Shown here: in pieces, positions 15,848 through 25,362 of the stretch
How the letters are laid out: each line of letters opens with the position of its first letter
Numbering within the stretch: position 1 is the first letter of the stretch
Assembly (NCBI GenBank): GCA_013122435.1
Contig: WYDT01000026.1
Location: 30,742 to 94,741, forward strand
Length of the DNA stretch: 64,000 nucleotides
Source: Chloroflexi bacterium AL-N1
GTDB taxonomy: Bacteria > Chloroflexota > Chloroflexia > Chloroflexales > Roseiflexaceae
Direction: 5' to 3'
The notes under the pieces: model-generated
What the model was told of the DNA's origin: nothing
The model's database searches: none
Seen by the model: the letters and a program-made list of their open reading frames with translations, nothing else
Translations under genes and position numbers: made by a program

Positions 15848-18502
15848 TTATGGTGTTGCGGTGGATTGTGCGTCTGTGGTGGTATCTGCGTCATCAGTAC
15901 CACTGAGTGATGGTGGTGGTTCTGGCAGCATTGCTCGCAAAACCTGGCTGCCATTGATTATATAGAGTGTCGGACGTGCTCCCGTTACATCTACCTGCAC
16001 ATCAATCAACTGATCCAAATGATAGGGCCCATCGGGACGTACACGGATCTGTTGGATTAAGTCGCCAGTTTGTTTATCAATCTGGATAATGCGCTCATTT
16101 TGTGTGTCGGTTAAAAAGATGTGTCCAGAGTCTGATGTACCAGTGACTACAAAACCTGTTACTGCAACCAGGGGCGGATCAACGGCTGGTAGAGTAAGTT
16201 CACGCTCAAAGGCATTACGGAAATAGACCAGCACAGTGCCGTCTGGTTTGAGCAGGTACACATCTCCATCAATAGCTACATCAATAGCCGTTTCTTCGCG
16301 TTCAGCCTCACTACTAATCCAGGGCTCGTAGAGATCACCGACACGGCCACTTGAATACCTGAGAATCTGCCCCGGTCGTGCACCCCAAATGTAAAGATTT
16401 CCGTCGTATGTCACAATCTTAAAATGCTCGTTAATCGATTGATTCCACTCATCACTTCCACCAAGATTGCTGGCACTCCAGCTATTACCGTTCCGGAAAT
16501 AATACACAAACGGACCACCCTCGCTCTGGGTAACCGCAATAATGTTATCCAAACGCCACGCAGCCGATCGTACGGTGCCAACTGTGCGACCTTCGCCAAG
16601 CTGATCATTTGGGCGTAAAAACGGCTCTGGCGTGCCACCATCTTTTGGCATTTGATAGAGAACACCTGCGTTGCTGTCGACCACATAGAGTGACTCAAAA
16701 CTGGTGGTGTTGGTAATACCTTCAGGAGGTGGTGGGACCACCAATGTGCTAAAAGTGGCATTGGCAGCCGCTTGTGGATGACGGCCCAATTCGGTTATAT
16801 CAGCAAAGTACGTTAGCCGACGAATACTGGCAAGCTGCCGCTCATAGTCTCGTTCGATAAGTGTCAATAGCTGACGATTCTCTTCCGTTGCGGTGACAAT
16901 GGCACTCGCACGGACACGCTCCAATGCTGATTCGGCCACAGCTAACTGTTGCTGGGCGGTAGCCTCATCTGATGTACGTAGCGAAGCCACGGCTTGTTCT
17001 GCTTCTATAAGAAGATCATTCGCCTGACGTTGGGCATTTTGCTCAGAGAGATTCATGCCATACACAACTAACAGAGCAACCAATGTGACCAGCAATAACA
17101 ACAAAAGCCAGGGAAATGGCGGCCCCTCACGCCGGTAGGACAACCCAGGACGCCGGGGTACCTGTGGCATCGCGCTTGGTGGCGGACGGCGCAGGCGACG
17201 ACGACGATTCGACTTGGTAATGGTATCAACAATCTTCTCAAAAGGCTGGAGCAACCGTTCTGTCCATGTCATATCAATAGGCAGTGGCGATACCTCAGAC
17301 GGTGTCGCTACACGCTTTTGACTTCCAACCGCAGCCATGCTCGGCGTATCACTAAGGTCAACACGTCGCTCGACTGGTAATGGTGGTGCGTAATACACGC
17401 CTTCACCAAGAAAAGCCGAAGGGGGCAAACCACTGTCGATAGGGCGCGGTGGCGGTGCCCCAAGCGGTGGCCCTTTTTCACGCCGTTCCTGTTCCACCCG
17501 CTCTTCAAGCGACTCACCAAGTTCCAATGGTGGTATCGCTATCGTGGAGGACGGCAGGGGCGGCGGCTCATCCGGCATGGTATAAAGTTGTTCGTCTTCA
17601 CGTTGGGCATGCTCACGGCGCATTTCTGTTTTGCGCTGTTTTGCATGTTCCCCGGAACGTAGCATCAAACCAATCTCACCAGTCACACGACTCACCGCAT
17701 CACCCGCAGACTGCACCAGCATCCGCCCCCGTTCGCTGATACCCGCACGGCTTAATGGTTCTGCCGTTGCCACAGGGCTTAGCGGTGGCGCAATACACAT
17801 CACTAATCCATGTGCCTCAGCAATGGAATTATCCTTACAAATGATGTTTATCTCACTGATAGCAGCCACAGGGTCAGACTGACGCAACAACTTCATAACG
17901 TCATCACGTCCCAGCATCCGTGAGAGATTGCTCGAACAAAAGAGTACTGCATCACCTGGCCGCATTACCGCACGGTAAAATTCTGCCTCTATCGAAAGAC
18001 TGGTGCCAAGTGAGATTGGCTTGAGCAAAGGTGTACTAGTCTGATCCTGTCCACCACTCCAGGACGGGGTAGGTGGTAACGCACGCAAGCTACCAGCAGA
18101 GAGCACATAGGCTTGCGACGGCATAACCTGTGCAATATAGAGATCATGCTCCTTTAACACAGCACACGTGACTCCAACCACCGCACGTTTCTGTGGCGTG
18201 ACATTAAAATTGTGCTGATAGAGCGCGGTATTAGCGGTACTGATCGCTTTACGAAGTGCTGACGTTACACTATACGATCGATCATCATAAAAAGCTTTGT
18301 GGATGGCACGACTAACTGATCGACAGGCGTCATGACCACGCACAGCTTCAGGGTTTGCTTCTGTTATGGTATATAGGCGCCCTTTGCGAAGTTCCGGAGA
18401 AAATAGGGCAGCCGGTTCAGCGACAAAGACAAGATCACTTACTTCTTGTCGAGCACCACTGATGAGGCCAAACTGGCGTAATCGTATTTCGTAGCGGGAC
18501 AT
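15848..18502 (-). CDS. Degenerate PP2C-like protein with membrane helix, coiled coil and predicted propeller
   Basis: An 884-residue protein. Residues 1-240 follow a PP2C-type phosphatase layout, but metal-binding residues are lost: the usual SDG motif reads CSSNL in the GDAVLFCSSNL segment, and no early DG-x-GG is seen. Residues 250-460 are a Pro/Arg-rich linker, a membrane helix lies at about 465-487 (PPFPWLLLLLLVTLVALL), 490-560 is probably coiled coil, and 570-860 holds repeated strands of the NHL/WD propeller type with WRLDNIIAV and YLLKPDGTVLVYF stretches. It could sense phosphoproteins inside and bind ligands outside. It is not in the kinase cluster but 5 kb away on the same strand. 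Confidence 0.8.
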   Translation of the reverse strand: MSRYEIRLRQFGLISGARQEVSDLVFVAEPAALFSPELRKGRLYTITEANPEAVRGHDACRSVSRAIHKAFYDDRSYSVTSALRKAISTANTALYQHNFNVTPQKRAVVGVTCAVLKEHDLYIAQVMPSQAYVLSAGSLRALPPTPSWSGGQDQTSTPLLKPISLGTSLSIEAEFYRAVMRPGDAVLFCSSNLSRMLGRDDVMKLLRQSDPVAAISEINIICKDNSIAEAHGLVMCIAPPLSPVATAEPLSRAGISERGRMLVQSAGDAVSRVTGEIGLMLRSGEHAKQRKTEMRREHAQREDEQLYTMPDEPPPLPSSTIAIPPLELGESLEERVEQERREKGPPLGAPPPRPIDSGLPPSAFLGEGVYYAPPLPVERRVDLSDTPSMAAVGSQKRVATPSEVSPLPIDMTWTERLLQPFEKIVDTITKSNRRRRLRRPPPSAMPQVPRRPGLSYRREGPPFPWLLLLLLVTLVALLVVYGMNLSEQNAQRQANDLLIEAEQAVASLRTSDEATAQQQLAVAESALERVRASAIVTATEENRQLLTLIERDYERQLASIRRLTYFADITELGRHPQAAANATFSTLVVPPPPEGITNTTSFESLYVVDSNAGVLYQMPKDGGTPEPFLRPNDQLGEGRTVGTVRSAAWRLDNIIAVTQSEGGPFVYYFRNGNSWSASNLGGSDEWNQSINEHFKIVTYDGNLYIWGARPGQILRYSSGRVGDLYEPWISSEAEREETAIDVAIDGDVYLLKPDGTVLVYFRNAFERELTLPAVDPPLVAVTGFVVTGTSDSGHIFLTDTQNERIIQIDKQTGDLIQQIRVRPDGPYHLDQLIDVQVDVTGARPTLYIINGSQVLRAMLPEPPPSLSGTDDADTTTDAQSTATP

Positions 18503-18640
18503 GGTCTTTCGATTTACACTTTCACGAATTTGCGAGGATTATACCACGGTTGATCTAATGTTATCATGAGCCTATTCATCTACCAAGTCCACAAGTTCGA
18601 AACAACACAACAGTATCACGAGTAAACGGAGCAACAAACC

Positions 18641-19423
18641 ATGAGTTCGTATGTCCATACAGATATTCAAGATACGATTGGATATATCACCTTGATTCGC
18701 GGCGATTCGTTAAATGCGCTCAATTTGCCGACCGCTCAGGAACTAGGTGAGGTGCTTTTGCGCTGGAGTTCAGATGATGCGGTGCGTAGTATCATCATCA
18801 CAGGTACCGGCAAGGCATTCTCTGCAGGTGATGATATCAAGGGGGCCTTGGCGCATCCCAACAGCCCGGCAGCAGCATTCCATGAGCTTGCGACCTTTGT
18901 CCATCTTTATATCGTCGAGATTCGGCGCATGCGAAAACCTGTGATTGCCGCGATCAATGGTATTGCAGCAGGTGGTGGTTTTGCCCTGGCGCTGGCCTGC
19001 GACTTTCGTGTTATGACCACCTCAGCACGTCTCAAACAGGGCTTTACCAGCAATGCACTCTGTATCGATGGCGGTACCAGTTTTACCTTGCCGCGGCTCG
19101 TCGGCTTCGCACGTGCATTCGAAATCGCGGCATTCGACGAGCCAATCTCATCTGAACAAGCCCTGGCATGGGGATTGGTCACCAAGGTCGTTGATGATGC
19201 CAATTTGCTTGACGCGGCTACTCAGATGGCGCAAACACTGACGAACAAGTCCTTACATACTTTTGGTTGGGCTAAGGAGTTAGTGAATGATACCTTTGAT
19301 ACTCCATTAGAAAGACAGCTTGAAAAAGAACGCCAGGGTCTGGTCAGTTGTGTCACTCATCCTGATGGAAAAGAAGGCATTCAAGCTTTTCTGGAAAAGC
19401 GCAAACCCCCGTTTCGCTCCTAA
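18641..19423 (+). CDS. Enoyl-CoA hydratase/isomerase family protein
   Basis: A 260-residue crotonase-fold enzyme. The oxyanion-hole segments AFSAGDDIKG (about residues 62-71) and NGIAAGGGFALALACDF (about 107-123) are clear. In the catalytic region an Asp (CIDGGTSFTLPRLVG, about 144-158) stands where classical hydratases have Glu, as in PaaG-like isomerases. It probably hydrates or isomerises an acyl-CoA in fatty-acid or aromatic degradation. GGAG lies nine bases before the ATG. It is divergent from the PP2C-like gene and has no other beta-oxidation gene beside it, so the substrate is unknown. Confidence 0.88.
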   Translation: MSSYVHTDIQDTIGYITLIRGDSLNALNLPTAQELGEVLLRWSSDDAVRSIIITGTGKAFSAGDDIKGALAHPNSPAAAFHELATFVHLYIVEIRRMRKPVIAAINGIAAGGGFALALACDFRVMTTSARLKQGFTSNALCIDGGTSFTLPRLVGFARAFEIAAFDEPISSEQALAWGLVTKVVDDANLLDAATQMAQTLTNKSLHTFGWAKELVNDTFDTPLERQLEKERQGLVSCVTHPDGKEGIQAFLEKRKPPFRS

Positions 19424-19433
19424 CTTGTGACTT

Positions 19434-19462
19434 TTGACACAATCATCGACCTATGCTAAAAT
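19434..19462 (+). promoter_or_regulatory. Strong sigma-70 promoter of the heme synthesis fusion gene
   Basis: TTGACA (19434-19439) and TAAAAT (19457-19462) are separated by exactly 17 bases. The boxes match the consensus at 11 of 12 positions and lie about 85 bases before the ATG. Confidence 0.75.
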
Positions 19463-19546
19463 TTGCTCATGCTTGGAGGGAAATTGTCACACCACATCTC
19501 TACTACAGTTATTGCGCAGCTCCCCCGGGGCAAAAACTAGAAAAGA

Positions 19547-21139
19547 TTGACTATGCCTCATAATACTTCGGGAAACGTGGTGACCGTTGCTGTTCACAAA
19601 CGCTGGTTGGTCATCATGGTTGCACTAGTGGCGTACGGATTCGTTTTGGTTGGTGGATTCCTGTCTATTGGTACTGGTTCCGCTCTTAGTAGCCTCGCTT
19701 TAGCTGTGCTTGGTTTCATTCTGTACGCATACACCAGTGTGCGTATGGAGCCAATCGATACCCAGCCAAAGCTTGGGGGGCGTGCTCAGGAAACTCAACG
19801 ACGTTATCGAACTATCGCTATAAGTAGCGTGCTATCGCTCTATCTTGCGCTCGCTGCCGGTACCATTGTAACAAACCAGGGTGCACTGTGGGAATGTCTG
19901 GCATGGCCTGTTTGTGCTCCTTCAAACGATTTGGCAGTCATTGCCATGACTCATCGTGTGTTGGTAGCATTAGCAACACTATTCATTATCGTTTTTGCCA
20001 TCCAAACGTGGCGCTTGCATACACACCAGAGTATCCGACAGGCAGCTCGGTGGGCGTTTGGTCTTATGATTGTCGCTACCGTTGTTGGTATGTTTCAGGT
20101 AATATTAGCAAACCAATCAAATACCATTACTCTCGCAGTTCTTCGCATTGCACATCTCACACTGGGCGCCAGTATGTGGGGCATTCTAGTTGTAATGGCA
20201 ACAGTTGCCTATCATTTGCCAATCACCAAAACATCGGCAAAACCAGTAGTTGCAAAACCCGAAGATGGTGTTGTTACGCATACACTCTTTAAGGATTATG
20301 TTAGTCTCACCAAGCCACGTGTGATCACCTTGTTGATTTTGACAACCATCACAACAATGTTTATTACCCCAGAGGGCATGCCCAGTCTCACGCTACTATT
20401 CTGGACAACCCTGGGCGGATGGCTGATGCCATCTGGTGCACACGCTTTGAACTGTTACTTTGACCGTGATGTTGATCTGAAGATGGGGCGCACAGGCCGC
20501 AGACCACTGCCGAGCAATCGTATTCCCGCTTGGCATGCGTTAGTTCTTGGCATTGTGCTGGCAATTGTGGCTTTTGCCATTCTAGCGGTATTTGTCAATC
20601 TCCTGACGGCGATACTGGCCCTCACTGGCTTTTTCTACTATGTTGTCATTTATACGCTCATCCTCAAACGCAACTCACCGAGCAATATCGTCATAGGTGG
20701 CGCGGCGGGGGCGTTTCCACCGCTGGTTGGCTGGGCTGCTGTCACTGGCGATTTGTCGTTTGCTCCCCTATTTCTGTTCGCAATCATTTTCTACTGGACA
20801 CCACCACACTTCTGGGCCCTCGCACTTATTCGACAGAAAGACTATGCAAACGCCAATATACCAATGTTACCCGTAGTGGCCGGTGATGATGAAACAAAAC
20901 GACAGATTGTCCTGTACAGCATTCTTATGTTTGTGCTCACACTCATTTTGACACCACTCCAAATCTTTGGGCTGCCCTATTTTCTGATGGCGTTAGCATT
21001 TGGCGGGCTGTTCCTCTACTACGCGATACAACTTCAGCGTGAGGGCAGCACCAAAGCCGCGTGGGCGCTCTATCGCTACTCGTTGCTCTACCTGGCACTG
21101 CTATTCGTTGCCATGGTAGTTGACCGTGTCATCACCTGA
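19547..21139 (+). CDS. ctaB: Heme A synthase-like / protoheme IX farnesyltransferase fusion
   Basis: A 530-residue polytopic protein. Residues 1-235 hold about six membrane helices; MTHRVLVALAT and LRIAHLTLGASMW resemble the His-bearing helices of one half of CtaA/Cox15. Residues 245-530 are a complete UbiA-type heme O synthase: N302-x-x-x-D306-x-x-x-D310 in NCYFDRDVD, the R-T-x-x-R-P-L-P loop, and the second motif around LILKRNSPSNIVIGG. The C-terminal part farnesylates heme b to heme O for cytochrome oxidase; the N-terminal part is too short for a normal eight-helix heme A synthase. Fusions of this layout are known in Chloroflexota. No oxidase subunit gene lies here, but surf1 is 13 kb downstream. 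Confidence 0.88.
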   Translation: MTMPHNTSGNVVTVAVHKRWLVIMVALVAYGFVLVGGFLSIGTGSALSSLALAVLGFILYAYTSVRMEPIDTQPKLGGRAQETQRRYRTIAISSVLSLYLALAAGTIVTNQGALWECLAWPVCAPSNDLAVIAMTHRVLVALATLFIIVFAIQTWRLHTHQSIRQAARWAFGLMIVATVVGMFQVILANQSNTITLAVLRIAHLTLGASMWGILVVMATVAYHLPITKTSAKPVVAKPEDGVVTHTLFKDYVSLTKPRVITLLILTTITTMFITPEGMPSLTLLFWTTLGGWLMPSGAHALNCYFDRDVDLKMGRTGRRPLPSNRIPAWHALVLGIVLAIVAFAILAVFVNLLTAILALTGFFYYVVIYTLILKRNSPSNIVIGGAAGAFPPLVGWAAVTGDLSFAPLFLFAIIFYWTPPHFWALALIRQKDYANANIPMLPVVAGDDETKRQIVLYSILMFVLTLILTPLQIFGLPYFLMALAFGGLFLYYAIQLQREGSTKAAWALYRYSLLYLALLFVAMVVDRVIT

Positions 21140-21165
21140 GCCCTATACCACCTATATGTTGAGAT

Positions 21166-21197
21166 AGAGGATGGCTTTTGTGGCAGTCCTCTTTTTT
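21166..21197 (+). terminator. Intrinsic terminator after the heme synthesis gene
   Basis: A stem AGAGGAT..GC / GC..GTCCTCT with one mismatch and a seven-base loop is followed by six T's (21192-21197). It starts 27 bases after the TGA at 21139 and has the classic rho-independent form. Confidence 0.8.
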
Positions 21198-21259
21198 GTG
21201 CGGTATGCTAACATTCAACCAAATCATTATTGTATGCTCTTACATTGTGGAGGATCTGT

Positions 21260-23635
21260 GTGATTGAACCAAACGAAACAGTCCCACCCCAAACTGGTAG
21301 TGCTGGTACCCAGGTGTTACTGAGTTGGTCGGCCCTGACCGCTTTTTTTCTGCATCTGTTCATCATTTTTCAGCTTATGGCGGCACCCTCGGCCAGTGCA
21401 CTTGGTTTACCGCCTATCAACACAAATGCTATTCTGATCTGGGGCTATGTCCAGCCAATGCTTATATTGATTCCAGCACTGCTGATTGCACTCCGGTCAG
21501 CCACATCGCGCTACCGTGCCGTTGGTTGGACACTCGTCTGGGTCGCGATTCTGACAACCCTGCTCAATCTTGTGCGACAATTGTTTGCGCTAGATACGTT
21601 AAATGGCCCCGCCTTCACACGCATTGCCGTAGCACTCGTGTTCAGCCTGCCTATTCTGGTGATGCGTGGGGGCCGACCAACCAGGCTCGGGAGTGCTGCC
21701 GTCGCTTTGCTGCTGGGGACCCTACTGATGTTGCCATCCATTACCTGGGGCGCACTGGGCAGTAGTTTTGATACCTTCCGCGCCCTTAGCGAAGGTATCG
21801 CGTTGGGGCTCATTGGGGCTGCGGCACTTGCGTTACTTCGACCCGTGCTAACAACGGATCGTCGGGGCAGCGCTGCCGACATATGGACAGCGGGAGCCAC
21901 CCTATCCGTGGTGTTGACGAGTGTTGCAGGTGCCTGGGGGCAAGACGACCAAAATCTGTTGTTGCTGCTGATACTCCCCATTCTGGGCTTCCCTGCGGTA
22001 GCCCTTGCACGACCCACAGAAGCACAGCAGTCATCAGGATGGATCAACGCCGTTTTGCTTATGACGCTGGTGGCCTTTGCACCACTGGCCTTCTTTGATC
22101 CCCACGAGCAGATTATCCTCGCATTACTGACCGGTGAAACAGCCACGTACGCTTTTGTGGCCGCCCTTACAACGGCTCTGCTGAGTTTGCTGCTAGGCAT
22201 CACTTTGACCTTCATTAGCGCACGACCACGCGCAGCAGCCTCCATCGTCACATGGGGGGTGGCTCTCCTCGCAATTGCAGGTACAACCACCATCTACGTC
22301 CTCAATCGCCCTGGTCTCTACGGCGACCATTTCTTTGTCATGTTGCATGATCAGGCAGATCTCAGTGAAGCAGCTACCATCGACGATATCATCGAACGAC
22401 GCACATATGTGTATACGACACTGACTGAACACGCCAGCCGTTCACAAGCCGATCTACGCACATGGCTGGACACGCGAGGGATTGCGTACACACCATACTA
22501 CCTTGTCAACGCCATCGAAGTACATGCTGATCTGCCAACACGCCTCCAGATCGAAGGACGTGACGATGTAGATCGTGTGCTGCTGAGTCCTATACTGCGG
22601 CCCCTGCCAAACACTCCTTCCGAGGTGGGGATACCCACTGCTTTGGCACCAGAAGGACCAACCTGGGGTGTACGGGCAATTGGTGCAGACCAGGTGTGGG
22701 AGGATTTTGGCATCATGGGCGAAGATATTGTGATTGGACAAAGCGATAGTGGTGTTGATTGGGAACATCCTGCACTACAAAGCCAGTATCGCGGACGAGA
22801 TGGCGATCACACCCACAACTGGATCGATCCGTGGAACAATCGGCCTGAACCCTATGATTTCAGTGGGCATGGCACACACACGCTAGGGACCATGCTTGGA
22901 AGCGATGGCATTGGTGTAGCACCGGAAGCCACCTGGTTTGGATGTGCCAACCTTGTACGCAATTTAGGCAGCCCAGCCTACTACCTCGATTGTATGCAAT
23001 TCCTGCTCGCACCATACCCACAGAAGGGCGATCCCTTTACCACCGGACGGCCAGAACTCGCCGCTGATGTGAGCAACAACTCGTGGGGATGTCCACCATT
23101 TGAGGGCTGCGATGCACGCGCGCTTGAACAGGGCGTGGCAGCGTTGCGTGCTGCAGGGATCTTTGTCGTTGCATCGGCAGGGAATGATGGACCGGTGTGT
23201 GACTCACTCAACAGCCCCATTGCCATCTACGATGAGGTATTGAGTGTTGGGGCGCTTACTGAAACAGGCAATCTCGCCGATTTCAGTAGTCGTGGCCCCG
23301 AGAGCATCCTACCAGAAGAACGCCGAGGGCCAGATCTCATCGCACCTGGTGTGAGTGTCATATCGGCATGGCCAGGCGGCGGCTATTCATCCAGTGATGG
23401 CACGTCGATGGCTGGGCCACATGTCGCTGGAGTGGTAGCACTGCTCTGGTCGGCCAACCCAGACTTGCGCGGCGATATCGAGCGCACTACCGAGATTCTG
23501 CGTGACACGGCCCAACCCTACACTGGTGAACAACCACCGTGTTCAGCAGACGACCAACTTCCCGATCCTGCAACAGGTTTTGGTATTGTCGATGCATACG
23601 CCGCTGTGGAGGCTGCACTGGCCTTAGAACCATAA
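21260..23635 (+). CDS. Subtilisin-family (S8) protease on a polytopic membrane domain
   Basis: A 791-residue protein. Residues 15-355 hold about eleven hydrophobic segments, followed by a probable I9-like propeptide (about 365-460, starting HFFVMLHDQADLS) and an S8 domain (470-785). The triad is Asp496 (SDSGVD), His537 (GHGTHT) and Ser716 (GTSMAGPH), with the oxyanion Asn in VSNNSWG. The protease should face the outside, tethered by the membrane part. GTG at 21260 is chosen because TGGAGG lies at 21248-21253; the TTG at 21230 would place it inside the gene. A bacterial subtilase with so large a membrane domain is unusual, and its substrate is unknown. Confidence 0.88.
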   Translation: MIEPNETVPPQTGSAGTQVLLSWSALTAFFLHLFIIFQLMAAPSASALGLPPINTNAILIWGYVQPMLILIPALLIALRSATSRYRAVGWTLVWVAILTTLLNLVRQLFALDTLNGPAFTRIAVALVFSLPILVMRGGRPTRLGSAAVALLLGTLLMLPSITWGALGSSFDTFRALSEGIALGLIGAAALALLRPVLTTDRRGSAADIWTAGATLSVVLTSVAGAWGQDDQNLLLLLILPILGFPAVALARPTEAQQSSGWINAVLLMTLVAFAPLAFFDPHEQIILALLTGETATYAFVAALTTALLSLLLGITLTFISARPRAAASIVTWGVALLAIAGTTTIYVLNRPGLYGDHFFVMLHDQADLSEAATIDDIIERRTYVYTTLTEHASRSQADLRTWLDTRGIAYTPYYLVNAIEVHADLPTRLQIEGRDDVDRVLLSPILRPLPNTPSEVGIPTALAPEGPTWGVRAIGADQVWEDFGIMGEDIVIGQSDSGVDWEHPALQSQYRGRDGDHTHNWIDPWNNRPEPYDFSGHGTHTLGTMLGSDGIGVAPEATWFGCANLVRNLGSPAYYLDCMQFLLAPYPQKGDPFTTGRPELAADVSNNSWGCPPFEGCDARALEQGVAALRAAGIFVVASAGNDGPVCDSLNSPIAIYDEVLSVGALTETGNLADFSSRGPESILPEERRGPDLIAPGVSVISAWPGGGYSSSDGTSMAGPHVAGVVALLWSANPDLRGDIERTTEILRDTAQPYTGEQPPCSADDQLPDPATGFGIVDAYAAVEAALALEP

Positions 23636-23971
23636 ATAGAACAATTGAACATTTTGTCATTTTAACCATTAGTATAGGGCTATCCATCAGAGCCGTGTAA
23701 AATCACCAGATATGTTGTATCGCATACAGACGCGGATAACGAGTTATTCATTTCAATACCTTGACGCTCCGATGAGATATGTGTACAGTTAAACGAAAGC
23801 AACGAGATCTTGCGTTGTGCTATGTACATTCTGCTATACCCAATATTTCATTTGAGTTACCGAAACGACGGTTATGCTGTTTCGGTAACTTGTGGTCTGT
23901 TTGGCAGATCACGTAGCACATAATTTATTTTTACACATTATTGCCATACATAGTATTACTTGGAGGAAGCA
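23636..23971. other. Intergenic leader region
   Basis: No gene is seen in these 336 bases. The notable element is a perfect 12-base inverted repeat at 23855-23890, described separately. No convincing -35/-10 pair stands out. Confidence 0.6.
23855..23890 (+). promoter_or_regulatory. Perfect 12-bp inverted repeat upstream of methyltransferase gene
   Basis: Arms AGTTACCGAAAC (23855-23866) and GTTTCGGTAACT (23879-23890) are exactly complementary, with a 12-base spacer, and lie 82 bases before the start. There is no U tract, so it may be an RNA leader hairpin or a dimeric repressor site; which one cannot be told. Confidence 0.5.
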
Positions 23972-25255
23972 TTGGAGTCAGAATCTATCACCCCAACATC
24001 TGGAACGCATCAGCAGACCGCCTGTCCGGTCAGCAGCTCAAACGACACATCTGTGATCGTCGAAATCCCACGGGCACCCGTCAACTGTAACTCTCTGTAC
24101 GAAACCTGTGAGGCAGCGCTACAGGCGCTACAGGGAAAGATCCAGCTTGCTTACAGTCGTCAATCCCAACACATTTTTAATCAGGCATTTGATCCGGAAT
24201 TGATGGAATATAACATCCGCTATGAAAATTCACAGCACTTTTCACCTCGCTTCCGTACATATGCCCACGACATGGCGGCACAACTGATCGAACGCTACCA
24301 GTTGCGTGGCAAGCACATTATCGATGTTGGTTGTGGTAAAGGCGAATTTCTCACGCTGCTTGCCGATATGGCCGAAGGACACGGAACCGGCTTTGACCCA
24401 AGTTTTGTTCCCGACCGTGTCGCCGATACAGACGGCATTACATACAATGCCCTTACAGGAGCAGATCCCTCGGCATCTTCCAACGAGGTAACGACATTCA
24501 GGTTTGGACGTACTACCTTTGTACGCGATTACTACTCGATGCGATACGCCAGTACACCGGTAGATCTGATGTGTAGCCGACACGTCTTAGAACACATTCC
24601 TGAGCCCAACGCTTTTTTACATGATCTACGCCAGATTATTGGCAACCGTTATCACACCGCGCTCTTTGTCGAAGTGCCCAATGCTGGCTATATGGTGCGG
24701 AATATGGCGATCTGGGATATCATTTATGAGCATTGCTCGTACTACAGTGTCGGTTCTCTGGCGCGAGTCCTGCATACTAACGGGTTTGAGGTACAACGTG
24801 TTAATGAGGTATTTGGCGAACAATTCCTTGCGATTGAAGCGCTACCACAGGTCAGTACCACATCTGCCGAAACACCGACGTGGGATGGGGCCGCGACAAT
24901 GGATCGAGAGGTTGTGGCATTTGCCGAGAATTTCCAACAAAAGGTTGATTACTGGACAGAAGCGCTGGAACGAAGCGTTGCAACGGGCAAACGTGCGGTA
25001 GTCTGGGGGGCAGGCTCGAAGGGCGTAATGTTCCTCAATACCATGCGTGTTCCTGATGCTGTTGACTATATCGTCGATATCAATCCACGTAAGCACGGTA
25101 TGTTTGTCGCTGGCGCTGGTCAGAAGATCGTCCCGGCTGACTTTCTCCGTGAATATCAACCCGACACCGTCATCATTATGAATGCGATCTATGTTGATGA
25201 AATCCGCCAGCAGCTTGATCAGATCGGGGTGAAAGCCGAATGTGTCGCGGCGTAG
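23972..25255 (+). CDS. SAM-dependent C-methyltransferase-like protein
   Basis: A 427-residue protein. A class I methyltransferase core spans about residues 85-290 with the SAM-binding motif IIDVGCGKGEFL and the CSRHVLEHIPEP segment. The last 110 residues (VVWGAGSKGVMFLNTM, then VDYIVDINPRKHGMFV) form the Rossmann-like C-terminal domain typical of sugar C-methyltransferases of the Methyltransf_13/14 type. It likely methylates a nucleotide sugar or surface-glycan precursor. TTG at 23972 is chosen because GGAGG lies five bases before it; an upstream TTG at 23960 overlaps that site. The N-terminal Cys cluster usual in the family is not evident, so the exact reaction is uncertain. Confidence 0.83.
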   Translation: MESESITPTSGTHQQTACPVSSSNDTSVIVEIPRAPVNCNSLYETCEAALQALQGKIQLAYSRQSQHIFNQAFDPELMEYNIRYENSQHFSPRFRTYAHDMAAQLIERYQLRGKHIIDVGCGKGEFLTLLADMAEGHGTGFDPSFVPDRVADTDGITYNALTGADPSASSNEVTTFRFGRTTFVRDYYSMRYASTPVDLMCSRHVLEHIPEPNAFLHDLRQIIGNRYHTALFVEVPNAGYMVRNMAIWDIIYEHCSYYSVGSLARVLHTNGFEVQRVNEVFGEQFLAIEALPQVSTTSAETPTWDGAATMDREVVAFAENFQQKVDYWTEALERSVATGKRAVVWGAGSKGVMFLNTMRVPDAVDYIVDINPRKHGMFVAGAGQKIVPADFLREYQPDTVIIMNAIYVDEIRQQLDQIGVKAECVAA

Positions 25256-25362
25256 TGAGTGTTCGACGGTACTCCAGAACACAACGTTGCATCAGCATCC
25301 GGTGAGGCACTTCGCTGTATTCAAGCAGTCTGAAACAACTGATATATAAAGAGGATTGTCTG

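Noticed and set aside
21511..22293. Long minus-strand frame opposite the membrane part of the subtilase
   Set aside because: Its composition is that of a reverse shadow of hydrophobic codons, and no ribosome site or family is seen.
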